Under the pieces are notes generated by a model. That model worked only from the letters and a program-made list of their open reading frames with translations. It did not search any database and was not told the DNA's origin. A DNA stretch of 64,000 nucleotides from Albidovulum inexpectatum (GTDB taxonomy: Bacteria > Pseudomonadota > Alphaproteobacteria > Rhodobacterales > Rhodobacteraceae): contig NZ_PRDS01000001.1 in NCBI RefSeq assembly GCF_002927635.1, positions 496,001 to 560,000 of the forward strand, read 5' to 3'. Within the stretch, counting starts at the first letter, position 1. The number at the start of each line of letters is the position of its first letter. Position numbers and translations under genes: made by a program. Below are positions 10,768 through 20,209 of this stretch, in pieces.

Positions 10768-11912
10768 TCCAGCCCGGCGACCTGTCGATCCTGCTTGACG
10801 ATCCGCGCATCCTCTGGGCCGCCGCGGGCCTGGGGCTGATGCTGATCCTGCTGGTGATGGCAGTGCTGCGCGCGGCGCGGGCGGAACGCATGGCGCGACC
10901 CCTGATCGACATTCTGGGCCGGCTGGATTCGCAGATCGGCGCGCTGAATGCCGCGCAGGAGCGCCTGGCCGGCGGCCTGACCCATGTGGCCGAAGCCCAG
11001 GCCGCCCAGCAGGCACAGGTTCTGCAACTGATGGAAACCCGGCTGGCCGAGGCGACGCGCGCCATGACCGACAGCCTGCACGGCAATGCCGCGCGCACCG
11101 CCCGCAGCCTCGGCGCGCTGCAAGAGCGGCTGGAGGTGATCGACCGCGCCCAGTCCAAGCTCGAGAAACTGTCCAGCGAGGTGCTCAGCCTGCAGGACAT
11201 CCTGTCGAACAAGCAGACGCGCGGCGCCTTTGGCGAGATCCAGCTGCACGACATCGTGCACAAGGCCCTGCCGCCCGATTCCTTCACCATGCAGGCGACC
11301 TTGTCGAACGGCCGGCGCGCCGATTGCCTGATCCACCTGCCCAATCCGCCGGGCCCGATCGTGGTGGACGCGAAATTCCCGCTCGAGGCCTATGAAAAGC
11401 TGCGCCGGGCCAGGAACGAATCCGAACGGATCGAGGCCCAGCGCGAGATGCGCATCAGCCTGCGCAACCATATCCGCGCGATTGCCGAACGCTATATCAT
11501 CGAGGGCGAAACCGCCGACGGCGCGATCCTGTTCCTGCCATCCGAAGCCGTCTATGCCGAACTGCACGCCAATTTCCCCGAACTGGTGCGCGAAGGCTTT
11601 GCCGCGCGGGTCTGGATCGTCTCGCCCACGACCTGCATGGCCACGCTGAACACGATGCGCGCGGTGCTCAAGGATGCGCGAATGCGCGAACAGGCGGGCG
11701 CGATCCGCGCCGCCTTGCGGCAGCTGCATCGCGACATCGAACTTGTGGTCGAACGGGCGGGCAAGCTGTCCACCCATTTCGATCAGGCCCGCGCCGATCT
11801 GGACGGTATCGCCACCGCGGCCGAACGGGCCGGACGACGCGCCGCGCGGCTGGATGCCTTCGATTTCGAGGGCGAGGACGCGCCCGGCCGCCAGCTTCAG
11901 CGCACGCCCTGA
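10764..11912 (+). CDS. rmuC: DNA recombination protein RmuC homologue
   Basis: A 382-residue protein with one N-terminal membrane segment (about residues 20-37), a long coiled coil (about 45-145) and the RmuC nuclease-like core ([36 protein letters not shown]). RmuC limits recombination at inverted repeats; the biochemical activity is not firmly established. The ATG overlaps the mutL stop (ATGA), linking it to DNA repair. Its last 16 bp overlap tail-to-tail with the convergent saccharopine dehydrogenase-like gene. Confidence 0.9.
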   Translation: MIQPGDLSILLDDPRILWAAAGLGLMLILLVMAVLRAARAERMARPLIDILGRLDSQIGALNAAQERLAGGLTHVAEAQAAQQAQVLQLMETRLAEATRAMTDSLHGNAARTARSLGALQERLEVIDRAQSKLEKLSSEVLSLQDILSNKQTRGAFGEIQLHDIVHKALPPDSFTMQATLSNGRRADCLIHLPNPPGPIVVDAKFPLEAYEKLRRARNESERIEAQREMRISLRNHIRAIAERYIIEGETADGAILFLPSEAVYAELHANFPELVREGFAARVWIVSPTTCMATLNTMRAVLKDARMREQAGAIRAALRQLHRDIELVVERAGKLSTHFDQARADLDGIATAAERAGRRAARLDAFDFEGEDAPGRQLQRTP

Positions 11913-13039
11913 AGGTGATCGACCCGGCGCATGACCTGGGCCTGGCTGCCCAGCCGGTCGAGCCATCGCAGATACAGCCGCGGGTCCGAGGGCGCGCCCT
12001 GCACCCCGGCTGGAAGGGCGCGTTCCGCCACGGCCTCGACCGCCAGCGCCACCGTGCCAGATACCAGCCTTGCCATGGCTGATCCGCGCAGATCGCCGCG
12101 CGCGTCCAGAACCCATGAGCGGTGCCAGACCGGCCTTCCGCCCGCTTCGGCTATCAGCTCGACCTGCATCACCACGCGGTCGGGCTCGTCCGGCCCAAGC
12201 GGATAAAGCTGCCAAAGCTGCCCGGCCAGTTCCTGAAGGCGCGCATCAGAGGGGTTTGCGCGCAGCTCTTCAAGGATCTCGGCCCAGGCCTCGGCCCAGC
12301 CCGTCAGGCGCAGCGTGCCGCGCTCGAATTCGCGGATCTCGCCCGCGCCGCGCAGCCCGTAGCTGTCCAGATAGGGCAGAGAATCGCGGTTGGGATAGAC
12401 CTCGAAGCTTTCCGGCGGGGTCAGCGGCAGGGTGACCTGCCGCAGCGCGTCCCACGGGTGGGCAACGCTCAGCTCGACGCCCGCGCGGATCGACCGGGCC
12501 GGCGCCATCAGCGCGCGCAACACCCCCAGCGGCGACCATGAGAACTTGTAGCGGAACGCATTCGGGATCGCCGGGACGCCGCCGCAATACGACCGGAAGA
12601 CCAGCCGGTTGTCGCGTGAATAGACCGGGGCGGCCCGATAGGCCGCGATCAGGTCATGCGCCATCAGATGATCGATCCCGGGATCGAGCCCGACCTCGCA
12701 GACGATGCGCAGCCCCTTCTCCAGCGCCGCCGCGTTCAGCCCGCGCAGGGCATCGGTCATGTAGCTTGAACAGACGAAATGCGCGCCCTGTTCCACGCAT
12801 TGGCGGGCAAGCGGTTCATGCAGGGCGGCGGGCAGCATCGAGACCACGATGTCGCCGGGCTTCAGCGCCGCGGCAAAGCGTTCGGGCTGCATCGGATGGA
12901 TGTCGTCGGTCAGATCCCCCACGGCCTCGCGCGCCGGATCGACGGGCAGGTTCCAGACCGTGACGGGATGACCGTCCTCGATCAGCCGCCGCAATCCGGG
13001 CCGCGAGGACAGTCCGGTGCCGCACCAGTGAATTCGCAT
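11897..13039 (-). CDS. Saccharopine dehydrogenase family protein
   Basis: A 380-residue NAD(P)-binding protein. The N-terminal Rossmann-like part has IHWCGTGLSS and DIVVSMLPAALHEPLA. The central saccharopine-dehydrogenase C-domain has CEVGLDPGIDHLMAHDLI and FRSYCGGVPAI. This is the lysine-ketoglutarate reductase/saccharopine dehydrogenase type, which cleaves saccharopine to glutamate and aminoadipate semialdehyde. Bacterial members also act in carboxyspermidine or other opine chemistry, so the substrate is open. It lies 66 bp downstream of the response regulator on the same strand and may share its transcript. Confidence 0.8.
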   Translation of the reverse strand: MRIHWCGTGLSSRPGLRRLIEDGHPVTVWNLPVDPAREAVGDLTDDIHPMQPERFAAALKPGDIVVSMLPAALHEPLARQCVEQGAHFVCSSYMTDALRGLNAAALEKGLRIVCEVGLDPGIDHLMAHDLIAAYRAAPVYSRDNRLVFRSYCGGVPAIPNAFRYKFSWSPLGVLRALMAPARSIRAGVELSVAHPWDALRQVTLPLTPPESFEVYPNRDSLPYLDSYGLRGAGEIREFERGTLRLTGWAEAWAEILEELRANPSDARLQELAGQLWQLYPLGPDEPDRVVMQVELIAEAGGRPVWHRSWVLDARGDLRGSAMARLVSGTVALAVEAVAERALPAGVQGAPSDPRLYLRWLDRLGSQAQVMRRVDHLQGVR

Positions 13040-13105
13040 GAGGCTGCTCCATCATCCTGAATCGCCGGCGATCTGACCGCAGCCGCGCCGCGCGGGCAAG
13101 CCCCC

Positions 13106-13840
13106 TCAGCCCCAGCGGACCTCGCCCAGAAAGACATAGCCCGCGCCATAGATCGTCTTGATCAGGCGCGGATTGCGCGGGTCCTCGCCCAGCTTCGTCC
13201 GCAGGCGCGAGATGCGCACATCCATCGCGCGGTCAAAGCTTTCGCCCGCCGCGCCGCCCAGGCTTTCCTGCATCTGGGCGCGCGAGATCACCCGCCGGGG
13301 GCTTTCCAGGAACAGGCGCAGAACCTCTCCCTCGGCATGGCTGAAGGGCACTTCGCGGCCCTGGTGGTCGATCAGCATGTAGCGGTCGAAATCGGCCGTC
13401 CATCCGGCAAAGCGCGCGATGCGGGCGCGGCCATGATCCTGTCTGGGGCGGCGCAGGCGGGCGCGGATTCGCGCCACGACCTCGGCCGGGTCAAAGGGCT
13501 TGATGATGTAGTCGTCCGCCCCCAGCTCGAGCCCCATCACCCGGTCCTGCACCTGCGCCCGGCCCGAGATGATGATGATCGCCGCGCCCGATTCCAGCGC
13601 GAGGCGATGCACCAGCGCCAGGCCGTCGCGGTCCGGCAGGCCAAGATCGACAAGACAGACATCGGGCGTCGTGCGTTTCAGCGCGGCCTCGAATTCACGC
13701 GCGCGGCCAAAGGCCATGATGCGGAACCCGGCCTCTTCCAGCGCATCGACCAGCATCCGGCGGATCTCGGGCTCGTCGTCCAGCAATGCGACCAGCGGAC
13801 GGGTGTCGTCGTCCAGGCCGGTCCGGGCAGTGTCGCTCAT
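13106..13840 (-). CDS. OmpR/PhoB-type response regulator
   Basis: A 244-residue two-component regulator. The receiver domain carries the acidic pair Asp21/Asp22, phospho-acceptor Asp65 (VCLVDLGLPD), Ser92 and Lys114 (IIKPFD). A winged-helix C-terminal domain follows (AEGEVLRLFLESPRRVISR, MDVRISRLRTKLGEDP, IKTIYGAGYVF). The start overlaps the kinase stop (ATGA), so the pair is co-translated. OmpR-type regulators bind tandem direct repeats about 10-11 bp apart; such a repeat lies at 15833-15851, upstream of the kinase and of the divergent transporter cluster. Confidence 0.93.
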   Translation of the reverse strand: MSDTARTGLDDDTRPLVALLDDEPEIRRMLVDALEEAGFRIMAFGRAREFEAALKRTTPDVCLVDLGLPDRDGLALVHRLALESGAAIIIISGRAQVQDRVMGLELGADDYIIKPFDPAEVVARIRARLRRPRQDHGRARIARFAGWTADFDRYMLIDHQGREVPFSHAEGEVLRLFLESPRRVISRAQMQESLGGAAGESFDRAMDVRISRLRTKLGEDPRNPRLIKTIYGAGYVFLGEVRWG

Positions 13841-15765
13841 GCGGCCATCTCCTGGCTGATCGCCGCCGCAAGCGCGGCAGCGTCGAAGGGTTTGGTCAGC
13901 ACCGTGATCTCGCCCGCCTGCGCGCGAAGGGGATCGCCCGGCGGCAGCGCCGTCATCAGCACCACGCGGGCCGCGTGGCCGCGCTGCTTAAGCCTGCGGG
14001 CCAGATCGATCCCGCTGCCCCGGCCGGCAAGATTGATGTCGGACAGGACGAGGTCAAGACCCGGCAGGGCGGCCAGATCCTCGGCCTCGGCATGCGTCGC
14101 GGCCTCGACCACCGAATGGCCCTGCGCGCGCAGCATTTCTCGGATCGTGGCGCGGATGTCGTCGTCATCCTCGACCAGAAGGACCAGAAGCGGGCGCATG
14201 GCCTCGGCCGGCGCGCGGCGCAAGGGCAGGCGCAACGTGACCAGGGCGCCCCCTTCGGGCCGGTTCGCCAGCCGAACGGTTCCCCCCATCAGGCGCGCAT
14301 GGTCATAGACCATCGACAGGCCCAGCCCCGATCCGCCGCCGCCCTTGGTGGTGAAGAACGGATCCAGACCGCGTTCCAGCGCCTCGGGCGAAAAGCCGGG
14401 GCCGGTATCGGCCACGGTGATCTCCAGCCAGGTCTCGCCCATGGCGCGCGCGGTGATGGTGATGCGGCCGCCGCCCGGTCCGACCGCGTCGCGCGCGTTC
14501 AGCACCAGGTTCAGCAGCGCATCCTGCAGGGACCCCGGATCCAGCATCAGCGCGCCCGGCGGCACGAAGCACAGGATGTCGAGACCCACGCCTTCGGGCA
14601 GCGAAGGTTCGGCCATGATGCGCAGTTCCTCGAGCAGGGCGGGCAGGTCGGTCGGCGCGGGGCGGATCTCGCGCGGGCCCGAGATCGCCGCGATCCTGTC
14701 CAGAAGCGCCCCGCCGCGCCGCGCCGCCGACAGCGTGGCCTGGGCAAGGTCCGACGCCTCCGGTGGCAGGTCGCGGACGCGCAGCAGCCGCCCCTGCAGG
14801 CCCAGGATGATCGTCAGCAGGTTCGCGAAGTCATGCGCCAGCCCCGAGGTCAGCTTGGCCGCCAGCTCGCGCTTGGCCGTCTGGGTCAGCGCGGCGCGGG
14901 CCTGCGCTTCCTCGGTCACGTCCATGGACAGGATATAGACGCCCTGCACGGCGCCCTGAACATCGCGATCGGGCGTCAGCGCGATGCGGATGCGGCGGCC
15001 CGATTCGTCATGCGTGATCTCGAAGACATTGGCCTGTCCGGCCAGCGCCCGCATCAGGCCCGGACGGATGCGTTCGAAAGTGGGCCGACCCAGCGCCTCG
15101 GCCACCGACAGCCCGATGATGTCGGATCGGCTGCCCGGCATCACGGCCGACAGGCGGCGGTTCGAATAGGTATAGCGCAGGTCGCGGCCCACATGCGCGA
15201 TATGGGCCGGCATCATTTCGGTCACCAGCCGCGTGCGCGCCTCCATCTCGGTCAGTTCACGCTTGGCTTCCTCCAGCGCGGCATTCATCGCGGCAAGTTC
15301 CCGGTTCGCCTGGGCCAGCCGTTCGGCATGGGCCAGGACCTGTTCGGAAAGTTCGGCCGACCGGGCGCGCAACAGGGCCTCCTGGGCCTTGATCTCGGTG
15401 ATGTCGGTATAGACGGTGACCCAGCCGCCCTGCTGCAACGGTGACCCTTCGACCGAGATGGTCCGCCCGTTGGGCCGGGTACGTTCCATGTAATGCGGTC
15501 GGAATGCGCGGGCCTGCTCGACGCGCATGCGGACCGCGGCCTCGACATCCTCGACCCTGCCATATTCACCGCGCTGGACCAGATAGCGGATCGTGTCCTC
15601 GAACCGCGCGCCGGGACTGGCGAATTCCTCGGGCAGGTCGAACATCTCGCGGAAGCGGCGATTGCACACCGCCAGACGCAGGTCGCGGTCATAGATCGAC
15701 AGCGCCTGCTGGATCAGGTTCAGCCCCGCCTGGGTCAGGCGCGCGCGGCTGTCCTCTCGCTCCAT
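13837..15765 (-). CDS. Hybrid PAS histidine kinase
   Basis: A 642-residue sensor with no obvious membrane span. In order it has a PAS domain (about 10-125), a coiled coil (125-178), a second PAS domain (about 180-290), a dimerisation/phospho-acceptor domain with His311 (GLAHDFANLL), a catalytic ATPase domain (Asn423 in VLNARDAV, DTGPGF, GGSGLGLSMVYD) and a C-terminal receiver with Asp576 and Lys625. The lack of membrane helices suggests it senses a cytosolic ligand or redox/metabolic state. A GGAGGAG SD precedes the ATG. It is divergent from the transporter/acyl-CoA-ligase cluster, which it probably regulates with the adjoining response regulator (inference from context). Confidence 0.92.
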   Translation of the reverse strand: MEREDSRARLTQAGLNLIQQALSIYDRDLRLAVCNRRFREMFDLPEEFASPGARFEDTIRYLVQRGEYGRVEDVEAAVRMRVEQARAFRPHYMERTRPNGRTISVEGSPLQQGGWVTVYTDITEIKAQEALLRARSAELSEQVLAHAERLAQANRELAAMNAALEEAKRELTEMEARTRLVTEMMPAHIAHVGRDLRYTYSNRRLSAVMPGSRSDIIGLSVAEALGRPTFERIRPGLMRALAGQANVFEITHDESGRRIRIALTPDRDVQGAVQGVYILSMDVTEEAQARAALTQTAKRELAAKLTSGLAHDFANLLTIILGLQGRLLRVRDLPPEASDLAQATLSAARRGGALLDRIAAISGPREIRPAPTDLPALLEELRIMAEPSLPEGVGLDILCFVPPGALMLDPGSLQDALLNLVLNARDAVGPGGGRITITARAMGETWLEITVADTGPGFSPEALERGLDPFFTTKGGGGSGLGLSMVYDHARLMGGTVRLANRPEGGALVTLRLPLRRAPAEAMRPLLVLLVEDDDDIRATIREMLRAQGHSVVEAATHAEAEDLAALPGLDLVLSDINLAGRGSGIDLARRLKQRGHAARVVLMTALPPGDPLRAQAGEITVLTKPFDAAALAAAISQEMAA

Positions 15766-15832
15766 GTCGGTTTCTCCTCCCCGAACATGGCTAGCACCGC
15801 CATGGGGCGGCGGAAAAGGGGCAAGCGGCCCG

Positions 15833-15851
15833 GTTACAATTCGTTACAATT
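15833..15851. promoter_or_regulatory. Tandem GTTACAATT direct repeat, candidate response-regulator site
   Basis: GTTACAATT occurs twice, at 15833-15841 and 15843-15851, starting exactly 10 bp apart (one helical turn). It lies in the 227-bp divergent region between the histidine kinase and the acyl-CoA ligase. This geometry is typical of OmpR/PhoB-family regulators, one of which is encoded next to the kinase. Binding is inferred; the repeat itself is directly visible. Confidence 0.5.
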
Positions 15852-15992
15852 GCGCAAAAGTCACGAAACCTTTGACGGCAAGCTGAAGCGGGCGGCAGTC
15901 TGACGCCCGATCCGCAGCACCCGGGACGGGGAATCCCGGGCCATGCGGGCAGACGCAGCCGCGATGGCGCGACCGCGCAGGGGGAGGAAACC

Positions 15993-17960
15993 TTGGCAGA
16001 ACAGACCCGACCCGAGGATCTGCAGTCGATCCCGGCCTTGCTGGAACGTAATGCCCGACGCTGGGGGGCGCTGCCCGCCTATCGCGAGAAGGAATTCGGC
16101 ATCTGGCAAAGCTGGACCTGGGCCGAAACCGCCGACGAGGTCCGCGCGCTGGCTCTGGGGCTTCTGGTTCTGGGTGTCGAACGTGGCGACCGCGTCGCGA
16201 TCATCGGACGCAACCGCCCGGCGATGTACTGGTCGATGGTGGCGGCGCAGATGTGCGGCGCGATCCCCGTGCCCCTGTACCAGGACGCGGTTGCCGAGGA
16301 GATGGCCTATGTCCTGGACCATTGCGGCGCGCGCTTTGTCGTCGCGGGCGACCAGGAGCAGGTCGACAAGGTGCTGGAGATCCAGGACCGCGTGAAGGGC
16401 ATTCGCCACATCGCCTATCTCGATGGGCGGGGCATGCGCAAATACGACCACACGCACATGACTTCGCTGGCCGACATCGCGCGCGAGGGGCGCGCGGCGG
16501 AAACGCGGCTGGGCGAGGAACTCGACCGGCGCAAGGCCGAGCTGACCTTCGACCATACATGCGTGATGCTGTATACCAGCGGCACGACGGGCAAGCCCAA
16601 GGGCGTGGTCCTGTCCAACCGCAACATCATCGTCACGTCGAAGAATTCCGCGGAATTCGACCATCTGACCCATAACGAGGAGATCCTTGCCTACCTGCCC
16701 ATGGCCTGGGTTGGCGATTTCATCTTCTCGGTCGGGCAGGCCTACTGGACCGGGTTCACGGTGAACTGCCCCGAAAGCCCGGCAACCATGATGTCCGACC
16801 TGCGCGAGATCGGCCCTACCTACTTCTTTGCGCCGCCGCGCATCTTCGAAACCGTCCTGACCAACGTGATGATCCGCATGGAGGATGCGGGACGGATCAA
16901 GAAGTGGCTGTTCGATCACTTCATGGAAGTGGCCCGCAGGGTCGGCCCGGCGATCCTTGATGGCCGACCCGTCGGCCTTGGCGATCGGCTGCGCTATGCG
17001 CTTGGCGACATCCTGATCTATGGCCCGCTGAAGAACACGCTGGGCTTTTCGCGCATCCGCGTTGGCTATACCGCCGGCGAGGCGATCGGCCCCGAGATCT
17101 TCGACTTCTATCGCAGCCTGGGCATCAACCTGAAACAGCTCTACGGCCAGACCGAGGCATCGGTCTTCATCACCCAGCAGCCGGACGGACAGGTGCGTTC
17201 CGATACGGTCGGCGTACCCAGCCCCGGCGTCGAAATCCGCATCGCCGAGAATGGCGAGGTGTTCTATCGCTCGCCCGGCGTCTTTGTCGAATATTACAAG
17301 AACCCCGAATCCACGGCCTCGACCAAGGATGCCGAAGGCTGGGTGGCCACGGGCGATGCGGGCTTCTTCGATCCCGAGACGGGACAGCTGCGCATCATCG
17401 ACCGGGCCAAGGACGTGGGCAAGATGGCCGACGGGTCACTGTTCGCGCCGAAATATGTCGAGAACAAGCTGAAATTCTATCCCAACATCCTTGAGGCCGT
17501 GGTCTTTGGCGCGGGTCGCGACAGGTGCTGTGCCTTCATCAACATCGACCTGACCGCCGTGGGCAACTGGGCCGAACGCAACAACATCGCCTATTCCAGC
17601 TATCAGGAGCTGAGCCAGCACCCCAAGGTCGGCGACATGATCCAAGCCCATGTCGAGGAGGTGAACCGCGCCCTGGCCGCGGATCCGATGCTGTCGGGCT
17701 GCCAGATCCATCGCTTCCTTGTGCTGCACAAGGAACTGGACGCCGATGACGGCGAGATGACGCGCACCCGCAAGGTCCGCCGGCGGATCGTCGAACAGAA
17801 ATACGCCGACCTGATCGACGCGCTCTATGGCGGCAAGGACAGCGTCCATACCGAAACCGAGGTGACCTACGAAGACGGTCGCAAGGGCAAGATCAGCGCC
17901 ACGCTGACGATCCGCGACGCCGCCGTGGTCCCGGTCAGCACGAAGGCGGCAGCGGAATGA
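15993..17960 (+). CDS. AMP-binding long-chain-type acyl-CoA synthetase
   Basis: A 655-residue adenylate-forming ligase. It has the P-loop-like YTSGTTGKPKG motif, the LYGQTEA motif and the C-terminal hinge GDAGFF..GQLRIIDRAKD. The size and the long N-terminal domain fit long-chain or aryl-type acyl-CoA synthetases: an acid plus ATP and CoA gives acyl-CoA. The start is a TTG at 15993 with a strong GGGGAGGA SD 5-12 nt upstream, and no nearby ATG fits. It opens the transporter cluster, suggesting that the imported carboxylate is activated on entry. The substrate cannot be read from sequence. Confidence 0.88.
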   Translation: MAEQTRPEDLQSIPALLERNARRWGALPAYREKEFGIWQSWTWAETADEVRALALGLLVLGVERGDRVAIIGRNRPAMYWSMVAAQMCGAIPVPLYQDAVAEEMAYVLDHCGARFVVAGDQEQVDKVLEIQDRVKGIRHIAYLDGRGMRKYDHTHMTSLADIAREGRAAETRLGEELDRRKAELTFDHTCVMLYTSGTTGKPKGVVLSNRNIIVTSKNSAEFDHLTHNEEILAYLPMAWVGDFIFSVGQAYWTGFTVNCPESPATMMSDLREIGPTYFFAPPRIFETVLTNVMIRMEDAGRIKKWLFDHFMEVARRVGPAILDGRPVGLGDRLRYALGDILIYGPLKNTLGFSRIRVGYTAGEAIGPEIFDFYRSLGINLKQLYGQTEASVFITQQPDGQVRSDTVGVPSPGVEIRIAENGEVFYRSPGVFVEYYKNPESTASTKDAEGWVATGDAGFFDPETGQLRIIDRAKDVGKMADGSLFAPKYVENKLKFYPNILEAVVFGAGRDRCCAFINIDLTAVGNWAERNNIAYSSYQELSQHPKVGDMIQAHVEEVNRALAADPMLSGCQIHRFLVLHKELDADDGEMTRTRKVRRRIVEQKYADLIDALYGGKDSVHTETEVTYEDGRKGKISATLTIRDAAVVPVSTKAAAE

Positions 17961-18015
17961 GGTTTGCCCGGATGTCGAGCCCCGCAAGCCCCGCCCGCCT
18001 CAGGAGAATGCGCGC

Positions 18016-18834
18016 ATGACGGACATGACCGAAGGCTACACCACCGCAGACGGCCGCCGGATCGGCCCGGTCCTGATGGACCTGCGCAACATCACGCTGC
18101 GCTTTGGCGGGGTCGAGGCGATCAAGAACATCTCCTTCGACATCCGCGAAGGCGAGATCCGCGCCATCATCGGGCCGAACGGTGCGGGCAAGAGCTCCAT
18201 GCTGAACGTGATCTCGGGATTCTATCACCCGCAAGAGGGCGAGGTCTGGTTCCGCGGCCGCAAGCGCCCGCCGATGAAGCCCTACGAGGTCGCCCGTCAG
18301 GGCATCGCGCGCACCTTCCAGAACATCGCGCTGTTCGAAGGCATGAGCGTTCTGGACAACATCATGACCGGCCGGCTGACCCTGATGAAGACCGGCATGC
18401 TGTCGCAGGCCGTCTGGTGGGGCCGCGCCCAGCGCGAGGAGGTCGCCCATCGCGAGAAGGTCGAACGCATCATCGACTTTCTTGAAATCCAGTCGATCCG
18501 CAAGACGCCCGTCGGCCGCCTGCCCTATGGCCTGAAGAAGCGCGTCGAACTGGCGCGGGCGCTGGCCGCCGAACCAAAGCTTCTGCTGCTGGACGAACCG
18601 ATGGCCGGCATGAATGTCGAGGAAAAGGAGGACATGTGCCGCTTCATCCTCGACGTGAACGACGAGTTCGGGACGACCATCGCGCTGATCGAACACGACA
18701 TGGGCGTGGTCATGGACCTGTCCGACCGCGTGGTCGTGATGGATTACGGCAAGAAGATCGGCGACGGCACGCCCGACGAGATCCGCAACAACCAGGACGT
18801 CATCGACGCCTATCTGGGGGTAAGCCATGATTGA
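18016..18834 (+). CDS. Branched-chain-amino-acid-type ABC transporter ATPase (LivG-like)
   Basis: A 272-residue nucleotide-binding subunit. Walker A is GPNGAGKSS, the Q-loop region ARTFQNIALF is LivG-like, the signature is the degenerate LPYGLKKRVELARAL, and Walker B is LLLLDEPMAGM. The C-terminal IGDGTPDEIRNNQDVIDAYLG is also typical of LivG. It is the first transporter component after the ligase and lies 38 bp before the first permease. LivG-type ATPases work with LivF, encoded at the far end of the cluster. Confidence 0.92.
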   Translation: MTDMTEGYTTADGRRIGPVLMDLRNITLRFGGVEAIKNISFDIREGEIRAIIGPNGAGKSSMLNVISGFYHPQEGEVWFRGRKRPPMKPYEVARQGIARTFQNIALFEGMSVLDNIMTGRLTLMKTGMLSQAVWWGRAQREEVAHREKVERIIDFLEIQSIRKTPVGRLPYGLKKRVELARALAAEPKLLLLDEPMAGMNVEEKEDMCRFILDVNDEFGTTIALIEHDMGVVMDLSDRVVVMDYGKKIGDGTPDEIRNNQDVIDAYLGVSHD

Positions 18835-18872
18835 GCCGCGCGCCAAGCACCCCGCCCTGGAAAGGAGCCGCC

Positions 18873-19859
18873 ATGCCTGAACAGATGTTGTTTGCCACCG
18901 AGGCCGCGCTGAACGGCCTGATGGCGGGGGTGATGTATTCGCTGGTCGCGCTGGGCTTCGTGCTGATCTTCAAGGCCAGCGGCATCTTCAATTATGCCCA
19001 GGGGGTGATGGCGCTTTTTGCCGCACTGACCCTGGTGGGTATCCAGACCGGGCAGATACCGTTTTCCCACCTGATCAACGCGATCTTCGGCACTGATCTG
19101 CACCATTTCGGATGGGAGCTGCCCGCGATCGTCGCGATCGTCCTGACCGGTCTGGTGATGATCCTGCTTGCGGTGCTGATCGAGCGCATCGTGCTGAAGC
19201 ACCTGATCAATCAGGAACCGATCATCCTGTTCATGGCGACGATCGGTCTTGCCTATTTCCTCGAGGGCTTTGGCGACCTGATGTGGGGCTCGGACATCAA
19301 GAAGCTGGATGTCGGCCTGCCGCAGGGGATCAACGAAACCATCGACCGCGTCACCTATGACGCCTTCGGCTATGGCTTCTTCATCGACAATCTGGACATC
19401 GTGGCGACCGTGGTTGCCGGGCTGCTGGTGCTGACGCTGTCGCTGTTTTCGCAATATACCAAGTATGGACGCGCGCTGCGGGCGGTGGCCGACGACCACC
19501 AGGCCGCGCTTTCGGTCGGCATCAGCCTGCGCTTCATCTGGATCCTTGTCTGGTCGATCGCCGGCATCGTGGCGCTGGTCGCCGGCATCATGTGGGGCGC
19601 GAAATCGGGCGTGCAGTTCTCGCTGTCGCTGATCGCGCTGAAGGCCCTGCCCGTCCTGATGCTTGGGGGCTTTACCTCGATCCCCGGTGCCATCGTGGGC
19701 GGGTTGATCATCGGAATGGGCGAAAAGCTGTTCGAGTTCTTCGTAGGTCCCATGATCGGCGGCGCGACCGAGAACTGGTTCGCCTATGTGCTGGCGCTGG
19801 TCTTCCTTGTCTTCCGGCCGCAGGGCCTGTTCGGCGAACGCATCATCGAGAGGGTCTGA
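18873..19859 (+). CDS. Branched-chain-amino-acid-type ABC permease (LivH-like)
   Basis: A 328-residue integral membrane protein with about eight hydrophobic helices and the LivH blocks ALNGLMAGVMYSLVALGFVL, FNYAQGVMALF and RALRAVADDHQAALSVGI. The start at 18873 has AAAGGAG just upstream; an in-frame ATG at 18831 overlaps the preceding gene and adds a polar stretch, so it was rejected. It forms the membrane channel with the LivM-like subunit. Confidence 0.92.
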   Translation: MPEQMLFATEAALNGLMAGVMYSLVALGFVLIFKASGIFNYAQGVMALFAALTLVGIQTGQIPFSHLINAIFGTDLHHFGWELPAIVAIVLTGLVMILLAVLIERIVLKHLINQEPIILFMATIGLAYFLEGFGDLMWGSDIKKLDVGLPQGINETIDRVTYDAFGYGFFIDNLDIVATVVAGLLVLTLSLFSQYTKYGRALRAVADDHQAALSVGISLRFIWILVWSIAGIVALVAGIMWGAKSGVQFSLSLIALKALPVLMLGGFTSIPGAIVGGLIIGMGEKLFEFFVGPMIGGATENWFAYVLALVFLVFRPQGLFGERIIERV

Positions 19860-19862
19860 TCA

Positions 19863-20123
19863 ATGCCGAAACTGGTCGCCACGCTGAATGTCATCGCCTG
19901 GTCGGGGTTCTGGGCCTTCGGCTATCTTGCGCTGACCGGCCCGGCCGATTCCAGCACGCTGGTTGCCCTGATCCTGGCCGCCCTGGGCGCGGGCGCGGGC
20001 CTGCTTTGCTATCTCTGGCTGGCGCGCCATTGCGAGACCACGGGCTATGCCCGCCCGGCCCGGCGGGTCTTGCCCGAACATCTGCGCAACCGTCAGGACC
20101 AGTCCGGGGAGATGACGGAATGA
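19863..20123 (+). CDS. Small two-helix membrane protein within the transporter cluster
   Basis: An 86-residue protein of no family I can name. Two hydrophobic segments (about 7-26 and 31-52) are separated by a short polar turn, followed by a basic, cytosolic-looking tail (ARPARRVLPEHLRNRQD). It begins 3 bp after the LivH-like stop and lies between the two permeases, so it is almost certainly co-expressed with them. It could be an accessory subunit or assembly factor of the transporter; this is inference from position only. Confidence 0.7.
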   Translation: MPKLVATLNVIAWSGFWAFGYLALTGPADSSTLVALILAALGAGAGLLCYLWLARHCETTGYARPARRVLPEHLRNRQDQSGEMTE

Positions 20124-20209
20124 ACCGGTTTCGCCACGCCACATGCGGCCGGATGCGGACCACAGCCAGGACGGGCAGCGGACAGCTTTCGGTCAGAGAG
20201 GGGTAAGAG

